From positions 1-57,595 of the forward strand of contig JAUCBJ010008786.1 of assembly GCA_032718475.1 (NCBI GenBank): a stretch of 57,595 nucleotides of DNA. Direction: 5' to 3'. Position numbers and translations under genes: made by a program. How positions within the stretch are numbered: position 1 is the stretch's first letter; the number at the start of each line of letters is the position of its first letter. This DNA is from Nemertoderma westbladi (lineage: Eukaryota > Xenacoelomorpha > Nemertodermatida > Nemertodermatidae). The notes under the pieces are model-generated. The model was not told the origin of the DNA and did not search any database. It saw nothing but the letters and a program-made list of their open reading frames with translations. Below are positions 42,619 to 51,317 of the stretch, piece after piece.

Positions 42619-45600
42619 ATGCCAACATTATCCACTATCTCTACCTCCGTGGTGATGAGTTCGACCTCCACGCCAACCTCGTTTCTGATCTCCTCGCCTG
42701 GGGCGACGGAATCAACTTCCATGCCGACGTCAACTGCGATGTCTTCCTCTGGGGCGACGGTATCAACACCCACGCCGACTTCGACTGCGATCTCTTCCTC
42801 GGGGGCGATGGGGACGGGATCAACTTCCACGCCGTCTTTGACTGCGATCTCTTCCTCTGGGGCGACGGGATCAACTTACACGCCGACTTCGACTGCGATA
42901 TCTTCCTCTGGGGCGACGGGATCAACTTACACGCCGACTTCGATCGCGATCTCTTCCTCTGGGACGACGGGATCAACTTACACGCCGACTTCGACTGCTA
43001 TCTCTTTCTCTGGGGCAACGGGGACGGGATCAACTTCCACGCCGTCTTCGACTGCGATCTCTTCCTCTGGGGCGACGGGATCAACTTCCACGCCGACTTC
43101 GACTGTGATCTCTTCCTCTGGGGCGACGGGATCAACTTACACGCCGACTTCGACTGCTATCTCTTTCTCTGGGGCAACGGGGACGGGATCAACTTCCACG
43201 CCGTCTTCGACTGCGATCTCTTCCTCTGGGGCGACGGGATCAACTTACACGCCGACTTCGACTGCGATCTCTTCCTCGAGGGCGACGGGGACGGGATCAA
43301 CTTCCACGCCGACTTCGACTGCGATCTCTTCCTCTGGGGCGACGGGGTCAACTTACATGCCGACTTCGACTGCTATCTCTTTCTCTGGGGCGACGGGGAC
43401 GGGATCAACTTCCACGCCGACTTCTTCGACTGCGATCTCTTCCTCTGGGGCGACGGGATCAACTTCCACGCCGACTTCGACTGCGATCTCTTCCTCTGGG
43501 GCGACGGGGACGGGATCAAGTTCCACGCCAACTTCGACTGCGATCCCTTCCTCTGGGGCTACGGGATCAACTTCCACGCCGACTTCGACTGCGATCTCTT
43601 CCTCTGGGGCGACGGGGACGGGATCAAGTTCCACGCCAACTTCGACTGCGATCCCTTCCTCTGGGGCTACGGGATCAACTTCCGCGCCGACTTCAACTGC
43701 GATCTCTTCCTCTGGGGCGACGGGATCAACTTCCGCGTTGACTTCGACTGCGATCTCTTCCTCTGGGGTGACAGGATCAACTTCCGCGCCGACTTCAACT
43801 GCGATCTCTTCCTCTGGGGCGACGGGATCAACTTCCACGCCGACTTCGACTGCGATCTCTTCCTCTGGGGCGACGGGGACGGGATCAAGTTCCACGCCGA
43901 CTTCGACTGCGATCCCTTCCTCTGGGGCTACGGGATCAACTTCCGCGCCGACTTCAACTGCGATCTCTTCCTCTGGGGCGACGGGATCAACTTCCGCGTC
44001 GACTTTGACTGCGATCTCTTCCTCTGGACCAGGGTGGTCATCTGGATCGGAGGTGAGAACAATGAAAGAAATGGAATATCAAACAAATGCAATAATATCG
44101 CGGGTCACCGTCACCCCCGGTCAGGTAGGTTCGGGAAACCATACAGCCTATGACCTGGCCGGGTGGTGCCCGGGGGACGGAGATGTGACATCTGGTGGGA
44201 TGGGTTTACAAATGCGCAACCACACAACTAAAATGATTGCAGAAGACGTTTTAGAAAACAATCATAACTCTGGACCCATTGCAGATTTGAATACTGGCAT
44301 GACAGATAGATCACCCAACCATGAGAGTCAAATCAACCAGAAATCTGTGGGGTTTGTTATTAATTCTATGCCACTTGATACCGGTATATATCATTCTATA
44401 TCTGATACTGATGTGATTATGTCTTACTGTAGGTCTTCACGTACCAACACAGGTTCTATCAATACTTTTACCTCAACCCCACTACACACTTCCTTATTAG
44501 GCAGCCCCACAAGCTCTACCAACCACAGTCAATCACTACTACAAACTGAAACCATGACCACTAACACTTACAGCATCCCCATCCCCATATCTCACCATCC
44601 GAGCAGCGCACACGCAACAGTGACTGCAGCTTCCAGTAGTGCAATTGTTGCAACGTGCAACTCCCCATGTATTACCAACAACACAACCACCCCACCAGCT
44701 CCAATTTTAATTAACATTAACTCCACAAGCCCACCCTCATCATGCCAGCCTCAAATACAACATCCTGATCCTGTTACCAAGGAAATGTGGAATTACAGCA
44801 TGGAAATTGCAGGTGATCATGAAGCTCCTAAACAAAACAGACCAAGGACCAGAAGTCAAACTAACACGCCCTTCCCCTTCGAAGCTAACACAAGAAAAAT
44901 ACCTTCAACAAAAATCCACCCGAAAGCCAAAAAGGCTGCCAAACGAACCAACAGATTAGCCAAAGTTGTAGAACACCATGTGGGGTCTTCAGAGCTAAGC
45001 GAGCAACAAGCAATGTTAGCAGAGACCAGAAGGCAACCAATGCTTTCCACTGTTGTTGCCAGTGAACAACTAGCAGCAGGTTTCAACGAGGCTAGAGAGG
45101 GACCTGAGTTGCCCAGTAAGTTTCATGAGGGACCAGTTACATCCACAGAGGCTAGAAGCAAACGACCAGTATCTATTGCCAAGACCTGTGACACCGAAAT
45201 CAGTGAGCAACATGTTAAGTCTGCCAATGCCAGTAAGGAAGCCTTGGACGATGCTGACGCTGAGGTGTTGACTTTTCCGGATGTAATCGAATTAACACCT
45301 AAACCAACAAATAACAGTGTATATGAGGTCTACCCAGACAGTAGCCAGAAACTGTCAGAAAGGGACATTCCAGCAGAAATAAAGACATATATTATCAATC
45401 TTGACACTACTGAGCCTGGATATCCAGCACCTCTACAACAATCTCTGCGATGCTTGGAGGCCAATGAGATGCTGAACGATGACGTGGTGGATGGTTTTTT
45501 GGGTCTAGTCAGTAGACAGTTTCCCCATACTGCATCCATCCTATCTACCCTAACATCCAACTTAAGACGTCCTGCCTATGATCCCCTTAGCGCTGTAAAA

Positions 45601-47898
45601 TATGTGGCCCGACATTATATAGCACACCACAAAAACCTGCAGCCCATCACGTTATTCTTCCCTGAATGTGTTGGACACCATTTTGTCTTACATGTTGCAG
45701 ACACAAATTCACATACAGTCCAAATGTTGAACCCTAAAGGATCTACAATGCCTACCAAAACTACTTTTGCCATCGCCGATCTGCTCCATAACATTGATAT
45801 AAGTAGAAAGCTAAACCATGCTGGTGCCCCAGTTTCTACAAAGAAATGGACAGTTACATGCGGCTCTCTATCCTTTCCACAGCAACCTGATTATGACTAT
45901 GTCAACTGCGGTGTTTACCTATGTCTATATGCCCTGGCACTGGCCCAGGGTAGCTCAACGATATCTCCCATTTATGCAGATTGCACTGCATCAAGGATCT
46001 GGATTCGCAGCTGTCTTGAAAATTGCAAATTAGTGGACAATTCTTTAGTGATGTGTGACTTATCATTTCTCCCATCGAGTGCAAATACTTCGGATGACTT
46101 AGCTCACTCTGAGTCATTGATGAGTTCCTGCGCCCCCAACTCCAATAAAACAAATAACAGTGATAGCACTGGGGAAGAAAAGGACTCTCTAATAGATGAT
46201 CTAATAGGACTCAGCCGCAAACAATCCGTAGAACACTTTAGCAAATTAAATATGAAGGAAAAGCTTTCACTTCGTAACAAACTATTCTCAGAAGTACAGA
46301 AATTTATGACACCAATACAGGTTGTTAATTTGAAATTGCGACCACGTTCAGGACCCTCAGAAGTATGCAATGACATGCTCGAACTCCTGAAATGCTTTGG
46401 AAACAATAAACTTACTGATAGCTGCAGAAAAAGGCTACAAAAGGAAGTGTACAATCCCACACTTCAACCAACATTGGAATCCATGCGCCAAGATCTAATC
46501 AATGCCGTCTCCAGTCTACAATCTCGCATCTGCAACATAGAATATGAGAATATTAAATTTCGAGAGTTAAATAAACAACTACAACAAGACCTACAACACG
46601 AACATAGATCGCGCATTGCTTTAGAATCTGAGATCTATAACCTCAAATCAACATGCAATTTATTGATGACCAACTCCCCAAACATAACTCAATCTGCCAC
46701 CAGCCTGGATGAGTGGGAAATTGTTGACGAGTTGAAATCTGAAAGTCATATTACAGACCCTCATAATACCTCATATAATCATGCTGTGCCCAAAAACTCA
46801 GAATCCGCAGATTCATGGCATAATGTATCCAATAAAATGAACAAAAGACTCACCACCAAACGCGTTGTCCAGGCAAAAAGTGACAATATAACTCCAGCTC
46901 CTACATCTCATCTTAGCAGACCACCTAAGACGAACAGATACGAAACCCTTGCAGTTCAAACAGAGGATGAAATGGTCCAAATTCAAAAACAAACCTGTAC
47001 CACAATGGACAATGATGGCAACGAATTCAACGGCAATCTCTACACTCTCAAGCCCTTAGCAGTACAAGCAGCCAAGTATACACAACAAAAAGAGCAAAAC
47101 GAAATTGCCAACCCAAATAAAACAGACATCAGCACACAGGAAGGGTGGGGTAGTAACCTAAAAAGTGCAATAAGCACACATAAAGGGTGGGCTAACCTAA
47201 GAAGTGCAAGTTCGCCATCTCATGAAATCAGAACTTCCAACATTACCTTTCCAACAGTCTTTTTCCTCAACGGAATTCATAGAGAATGCACTGAAATGGA
47301 TGTAACTCAGTACCTGTCCTCTAGAAGTATAGAAATAAGTAAAATAACCACCAGAATATACAATAATGTAAAAAACATGAGGATAGTAACATCCAGCCAG
47401 GAAAAGTTTGACATGTTCAAAACCAATTTCTGGCCCTCAGGTCTACAATGTGTTAAATGGGCAGACAGACACTTGACATACGGTGAACCCAAACATACCA
47501 GCGATTTTTACCAATCCATTCCTGTATGGGATAGTCACATCCAATTCAACGCAGACAGACCAACTGAACAAGCACACTTATACACAGATAACTATAGAAT
47601 AAAGGATCAACGGCACAATGGAAACGTGGACTCTCAGGCATGGTGGAACAAGAAAAAACAACAACACTTCGGAAATTATAATGTACCACACACCAGTAAG
47701 CTCAAGCAACCAAACACAACTTGGGGTTTTAACAGAGACAGTTATTATGGGCAGACTGTTTCAAGATATCCAAGCAAACACAACAATCACCACAAGCACG
47801 ACAGCACATTGGAAATCACCAACTACAATGATTCAAACATGCACTATAATTCCCACTTAAACAAAACTAATCGACACAAGGTCTCACAGCGTGTTTGA
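42619..47898 (+). CDS. LINE ORF1: Ser/Thr repeat, Ulp1/C48-like protease, coiled coil, RRM-like domain
   Basis: The ORF has 1,759 codons from the first in-frame AUG; a longer non-AUG frame begins upstream. Residues about 25-470 are a Ser/Thr-rich repeat (ISSSGATGSTSTPTSTA). Residues about 990-1135 match Ulp1/C48 cysteine proteases: ANEMLNDDVVDGFL, GHHFVLHVAD with the probable catalytic His1021, Asn1038 in MLNPKG where Asp is usual, Gln1088/1089, and Cys1097 in YVNCGVYLCLYA. Residues about 1287-1353 are a likely coiled coil. Residues about 1542-1615 resemble the RRM-like ORF1 domain of many LINEs, with a closing FWPSGLQCVKW. ORF1 proteins bind element RNA; the protease might act on SUMO-like conjugates or on the element's own proteins (inference). 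ORF1 ends in TGA at 47896, overlapping ORF2 in another frame. Confidence 0.85.
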   Translation: MPTLSTISTSVVMSSTSTPTSFLISSPGATESTSMPTSTAMSSSGATVSTPTPTSTAISSSGAMGTGSTSTPSLTAISSSGATGSTYTPTSTAISSSGATGSTYTPTSIAISSSGTTGSTYTPTSTAISFSGATGTGSTSTPSSTAISSSGATGSTSTPTSTVISSSGATGSTYTPTSTAISFSGATGTGSTSTPSSTAISSSGATGSTYTPTSTAISSSRATGTGSTSTPTSTAISSSGATGSTYMPTSTAISFSGATGTGSTSTPTSSTAISSSGATGSTSTPTSTAISSSGATGTGSSSTPTSTAIPSSGATGSTSTPTSTAISSSGATGTGSSSTPTSTAIPSSGATGSTSAPTSTAISSSGATGSTSALTSTAISSSGVTGSTSAPTSTAISSSGATGSTSTPTSTAISSSGATGTGSSSTPTSTAIPSSGATGSTSAPTSTAISSSGATGSTSASTLTAISSSGPGWSSGSEVRTMKEMEYQTNAIISRVTVTPGQVGSGNHTAYDLAGWCPGDGDVTSGGMGLQMRNHTTKMIAEDVLENNHNSGPIADLNTGMTDRSPNHESQINQKSVGFVINSMPLDTGIYHSISDTDVIMSYCRSSRTNTGSINTFTSTPLHTSLLGSPTSSTNHSQSLLQTETMTTNTYSIPIPISHHPSSAHATVTAASSSAIVATCNSPCITNNTTTPPAPILININSTSPPSSCQPQIQHPDPVTKEMWNYSMEIAGDHEAPKQNRPRTRSQTNTPFPFEANTRKIPSTKIHPKAKKAAKRTNRLAKVVEHHVGSSELSEQQAMLAETRRQPMLSTVVASEQLAAGFNEAREGPELPSKFHEGPVTSTEARSKRPVSIAKTCDTEISEQHVKSANASKEALDDADAEVLTFPDVIELTPKPTNNSVYEVYPDSSQKLSERDIPAEIKTYIINLDTTEPGYPAPLQQSLRCLEANEMLNDDVVDGFLGLVSRQFPHTASILSTLTSNLRRPAYDPLSAVKYVARHYIAHHKNLQPITLFFPECVGHHFVLHVADTNSHTVQMLNPKGSTMPTKTTFAIADLLHNIDISRKLNHAGAPVSTKKWTVTCGSLSFPQQPDYDYVNCGVYLCLYALALAQGSSTISPIYADCTASRIWIRSCLENCKLVDNSLVMCDLSFLPSSANTSDDLAHSESLMSSCAPNSNKTNNSDSTGEEKDSLIDDLIGLSRKQSVEHFSKLNMKEKLSLRNKLFSEVQKFMTPIQVVNLKLRPRSGPSEVCNDMLELLKCFGNNKLTDSCRKRLQKEVYNPTLQPTLESMRQDLINAVSSLQSRICNIEYENIKFRELNKQLQQDLQHEHRSRIALESEIYNLKSTCNLLMTNSPNITQSATSLDEWEIVDELKSESHITDPHNTSYNHAVPKNSESADSWHNVSNKMNKRLTTKRVVQAKSDNITPAPTSHLSRPPKTNRYETLAVQTEDEMVQIQKQTCTTMDNDGNEFNGNLYTLKPLAVQAAKYTQQKEQNEIANPNKTDISTQEGWGSNLKSAISTHKGWANLRSASSPSHEIRTSNITFPTVFFLNGIHRECTEMDVTQYLSSRSIEISKITTRIYNNVKNMRIVTSSQEKFDMFKTNFWPSGLQCVKWADRHLTYGEPKHTSDFYQSIPVWDSHIQFNADRPTEQAHLYTDNYRIKDQRHNGNVDSQAWWNKKKQQHFGNYNVPHTSKLKQPNTTWGFNRDSYYGQTVSRYPSKHNNHHKHDSTLEITNYNDSNMHYNSHLNKTNRHKVSQRV
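42690..44030 (+). repeat. 51/57-bp coding repeat inside LINE ORF1
   Basis: About 25 units of 51 bp, or 57 bp with an added GGGACG. They encode 17 or 19 residues such as SSSGATGSTSTPTSTAI. All unit lengths are multiples of three, so ORF1 stays open; a second plus frame and a minus frame stay open for the same reason and are not believed. The unit has no sequence relation to the 51-bp host array. The product would be mucin-like, disordered and rich in possible O-glycosylation or phosphorylation sites. Confidence 0.85.
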
Positions 47899-50800
47899 TG
47901 ACAGTGAGGGAGACACTGCAGTGGATAACAACCTCATAGGAACAAATCAGACAAAACACACTGGCAAGCAATGCGAATTGAGTTGTGCAACCATAAATTG
48001 TCGGGGCTTTAAAGGAAACTCTAACTATGTAGTAGAAAATATATATGGTCATGATATTATAGGCCTACAAGAACATTGGCTGGCAGATTATGAAGCAAGA
48101 GAGCTATTAGAAAAAGACTTAAATGATGAATTTATATGCAAATACCTTGTGAGCGACAAAATGGGTTCAACATCTGCAATCAGAGGATGCGGAGGAGTTG
48201 CCTTATTAGTACGGAAAAGTAAAATTGATAACTACAATGTTATGAAATCACATGACGATATTATTGGGATGGATATAACATTCAAAAACTGCGATGAATC
48301 TTTTCTCATTGTCACCGGGTATGCCCCAGATGCTGGTAAATCCACAGAATTATATCATGACTTTCTGAATAGACTCAGCGCACTAGCTTCATTGCATAAA
48401 GATGGTCCTACTATCATGCTTATGGACACAAATGGAGATATTGGTGCAACGCAAGGGGATCGCTATATGAGAATGGAGCCCTCTGCTCGGGGAAAAATTC
48501 TGCTCAGCTTCATGAATGAAAACAATTTGACAGCTATTGACACGTACTCCAAATTTTTTAGTGGTCCCACTGCCACCTTCTATGGTCATGGACACTCCTA
48601 CATCGACCACATTATCACCAACAAATCTGTTCTACCTCATCTATCAAGTGGGTATGTGGCCCAGTATGACCATGCACTCAATCACTCCGATCACGCTCCA
48701 GTATACTGCAGCATACAGTTACCCATCCCTCAACCACAAAATGAAACTAAATGTAGAAGCACACACACTCAACCAAGATACCAGTGGGCGAAAACCCCAA
48801 GCTCAAAACTAGATGAATATAATTCAATGGTTGCAAACGAACTCAATATTCTTGAACATGAATTTCCACAATCTCCGTCCTCATGGAGTTTTGACACAAT
48901 GGAAAATTATATGCTTGCTCTGACAAATATTCTGCAAGTAGCTGCATTAAAATGTATTAATCAAGTCAAAGTCCGCAGGAAAACCAAGAATATTCGGATA
49001 CGCAACAATAGACTTCATGAGTATTCACGAACTACCAAAAGGCTTCACAACGCATGGTCACATACTGTAAACAAAGACACGGAGTACGGAAACAAACTGC
49101 ACACTGCTTTTCGGGAGTCCAAAAAGGCAACCAGGAACCTACGTAATTTTCTAACAGCCAACAGATTACAGGACAAGGTTCGATTTTATTCTAACAAGAG
49201 AATTAAAGAGCCCAAACAATTCTGGCACTTTTTCTCAACCAAAAGAAGTGAACCACCAACCACCTCCTCCATCACCACACAGGAATCTATACGCAACTAC
49301 TATAAGGACAGTTTGGGAACCCCAGCAAAATTGGACACCGAGACTAAAGAAAATATTAAGGATCAAGTAAACAAAAGGTGCTTAAATACTCAAACACCGG
49401 TTATACCAGTTACATGGATCCAGAAAGCCATATTGTCTCTATCTCAAGGAAAGGCACCTGACCGCGAATCCCTAACCATAGAACATCTCACCCATACTGA
49501 CAGTGACACCATATGCGAGCATATAAGAAAAATTCTAGAATGCGCCTTAAATATTGGCCGGCTGCCAACTCAATTTGGCAACACAGCAGCCACTAGTATA
49601 TACAAAGGAAAAGGGAAGAACACAAATAACGGGAAATCATATCGGGTAATATGTTCAATAAGCATCTTTGGAAAAGTGTTTGAGGCCCTGGTGCTAAAAC
49701 ACTATTTAGCAGATCTCTTGCAGAATGAACACCAAGTTGCATATAAAAAGAGTATTGGCGCAGATTTTGTAGTTGGAACAATACTGGAAGCAATTGAGAA
49801 CCAACGTCAACATGGGAAGCAAGTGTATGTTTGTCAGATGGACATCCAGGCTGCTTTCGACAACGTGGATCTTTCACATCTGTTTAAGAAACTCTCGGCT
49901 GCTATAGATCCACACATCTGCCGCTTACTTCTCGACTACTATGCGATTGGGCGAATGTTCTTTCGTTTCGGTAACAGTATTGACAAAGTAGGATTTCTAG
50001 TCAAACGTGGCATAAAACAGGGATCACTAATCTCACCATACCTTTTCAATTTCTATACCGCTGACAGTACCGCTAGTCTGAAGAACAAGGGATTTGGCTG
50101 TATCAGTAATGGGATTTGGATAGGCTGCATAATCTATGCCGATGATATTATACTTTTAAGTACGAACCCAAATGATATAGAAACCATGGCTGAGGAAATT
50201 CAAAGCCATCTCAAATCCATTGGACTAGAAATCGAGCAGCAAAAGACCAGATGGATGGCCACTCAATCAAACACGTCCACGAACCTTACACCGACATTTC
50301 TAACTATTAATGACAACTTAGTTGCGGCATCAACATCACTAAAACTCCTAGGTTTCAAAGTTAATGCCACAAAAACAAATATATATAATGAGTGCATCAA
50401 ATCTATTACTGTGGCGAGTGAAACTTTCAAACGAACTGGGTGGACTGCAAAGCATGTTAAAGTCGACGACCTCGCAACCTTATGGAACTCGTATGCCAAA
50501 CCAGTTATACTCTATAATTTAATATTCCAGATGGGAGCCTTAACAGAGGAGGAAAGGGGAGCTGTAAATGTCCATTATAGGAAGAAACTACGCAGCCTCC
50601 TACATGTCGGTAGCTATGTAAGTAACTCTGTAATTCTAAAATTATTTAGGACAAACGACTTAGACATCGAATCCTTCCGTGCGGCCATTGGACTATTAAT
50701 TCGAATGCAGCACGCGCCCAACGGCATCCTACAACCAGTCCTACGGTGCAACTTGCAATTTAACTCTTCAGAACGGTCTCTACCAATCTATCAGGGCCTT

Positions 50801-51028
50801 GCCTCAACTTTTGCAAAATGCAAGAAGTATTTCCCCTGCCCTTCGCTACAATCAATGTTACTATATGACTACAACAAGAAATCAATATTAGAAAACATTT
50901 GTAATGGATCACTATCGGCTAAAGACGTGGCAAGCGAGAAGTACATACAGGGAATATACGACTTGGAAACAATTAACTTTAAAACAAAACACGATAAAAT
51001 TATTCAATACTTCGCCATTACCGCTTGA
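47891..51028 (+). CDS. LINE ORF2: APE-type endonuclease and reverse transcriptase
   Basis: The frame is open from 47861 to the stop at 51028, about 1,045 residues if counted from a GTG at 47891. Endonuclease (about 30-275) residues are present: Asn36 (INCRG), Glu61 (LQEHW), YAPD, Asp179/Asn181 (MDTNGD), YIDHII, and Asp267/His268 (SDHAPV). Reverse transcriptase (about 480-800): GKAPDRESLTIEH, MDIQAAFDNVD (motif A), GIKQGSLISPYLF (motif B), YADD at 749-752 (nt 50135-50146), and LKLLGF. No RNase H or zinc knuckle is seen in the C-terminal third. These activities nick target DNA and prime cDNA synthesis there. The first AUG in frame encodes about residue 91, inside the endonuclease, so initiation must come from frameshifting, non-AUG initiation or reinitiation, or a recent 1-nt change has disrupted the start. 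Confidence 0.92.
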   Translation: MFDDSEGDTAVDNNLIGTNQTKHTGKQCELSCATINCRGFKGNSNYVVENIYGHDIIGLQEHWLADYEARELLEKDLNDEFICKYLVSDKMGSTSAIRGCGGVALLVRKSKIDNYNVMKSHDDIIGMDITFKNCDESFLIVTGYAPDAGKSTELYHDFLNRLSALASLHKDGPTIMLMDTNGDIGATQGDRYMRMEPSARGKILLSFMNENNLTAIDTYSKFFSGPTATFYGHGHSYIDHIITNKSVLPHLSSGYVAQYDHALNHSDHAPVYCSIQLPIPQPQNETKCRSTHTQPRYQWAKTPSSKLDEYNSMVANELNILEHEFPQSPSSWSFDTMENYMLALTNILQVAALKCINQVKVRRKTKNIRIRNNRLHEYSRTTKRLHNAWSHTVNKDTEYGNKLHTAFRESKKATRNLRNFLTANRLQDKVRFYSNKRIKEPKQFWHFFSTKRSEPPTTSSITTQESIRNYYKDSLGTPAKLDTETKENIKDQVNKRCLNTQTPVIPVTWIQKAILSLSQGKAPDRESLTIEHLTHTDSDTICEHIRKILECALNIGRLPTQFGNTAATSIYKGKGKNTNNGKSYRVICSISIFGKVFEALVLKHYLADLLQNEHQVAYKKSIGADFVVGTILEAIENQRQHGKQVYVCQMDIQAAFDNVDLSHLFKKLSAAIDPHICRLLLDYYAIGRMFFRFGNSIDKVGFLVKRGIKQGSLISPYLFNFYTADSTASLKNKGFGCISNGIWIGCIIYADDIILLSTNPNDIETMAEEIQSHLKSIGLEIEQQKTRWMATQSNTSTNLTPTFLTINDNLVAASTSLKLLGFKVNATKTNIYNECIKSITVASETFKRTGWTAKHVKVDDLATLWNSYAKPVILYNLIFQMGALTEEERGAVNVHYRKKLRSLLHVGSYVSNSVILKLFRTNDLDIESFRAAIGLLIRMQHAPNGILQPVLRCNLQFNSSERSLPIYQGLASTFAKCKKYFPCPSLQSMLLYDYNKKSILENICNGSLSAKDVASEKYIQGIYDLETINFKTKHDKIIQYFAITA

Positions 51029-51317
51029 TCCTTTTACCATTTAATGTATATTTAATTAATTTGAATTAATTTAATTAATGTGAAGTGTGGAAGGAATGTA
51101 ACTTGTCTCTCATCATTATTACATCTGTTGTAATTCTCCATTGTGTTTATGATGTATCTTACCTGACATGTTTCTATAACCTTGTTTCGTGAACTATGCC
51201 ACATTTGCAATCTACTTATATTACGCGTATCATCTGTTTTTATTCGTGCTGAGCACTTTTATTTCATAATGTCAACATATAATGTCAATTTTTATTTGAT
51301 TAAATACAAATGAATAA
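51029..51317 (+). other. LINE 3' UTR and tail
   Basis: AT-rich sequence after the ORF2 stop, ending ATACAAATGAATAAA just before the array resumes. AATAAA at the very end may serve both as the tail and as a polyadenylation signal. No long poly(A) is present. Confidence 0.75.

Larger units (their letters stand above)
42108..51317 (+). mobile_element. Full-length non-LTR retrotransposon (LINE) with Ulp1-like ORF1
   Basis: A 9.2-kb insertion in the minisatellite, sense to the GPCR gene. Left junction: ...ATACAGTAAGT|GATGCTG. Right junction: ...AATGAATAAA|AGTATATCG. The unbroken array reads ACAGTAAGTATATCG, so AAGT (4 bp, edges ambiguous because the tail ends in A) is a likely target duplication. 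It has a 5' leader, ORF1, ORF2 and a short 3' UTR ending in an A-rich TGAATAAA tail; there are no LTRs. ORF2 has an APE-type endonuclease followed by reverse transcriptase. Both long frames are intact, so insertion is probably recent. The clade is not certain; RT and ORF1 features suggest the CR1/jockey-like part of the tree. It must be transcribed with the host intron or from its own leader. Confidence 0.9.

Noticed and set aside
42690-44030. Relation between the 51-bp unit of LINE ORF1 and the 51-bp host array
   Set aside because: Only the length agrees. The sequences are unrelated and the longer forms differ (57 versus 56 bp).
42435-44153. Alternative plus frame (DFDCDLFLWGDGINFHA repeats) and minus frames (VEVDPVAPEEEIA repeats) over the LINE ORF1 repeat
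   Set aside because: The repeat unit is a multiple of three, so extra frames remain open. Only the Ser/Thr frame continues into the protease and RRM-like domains.
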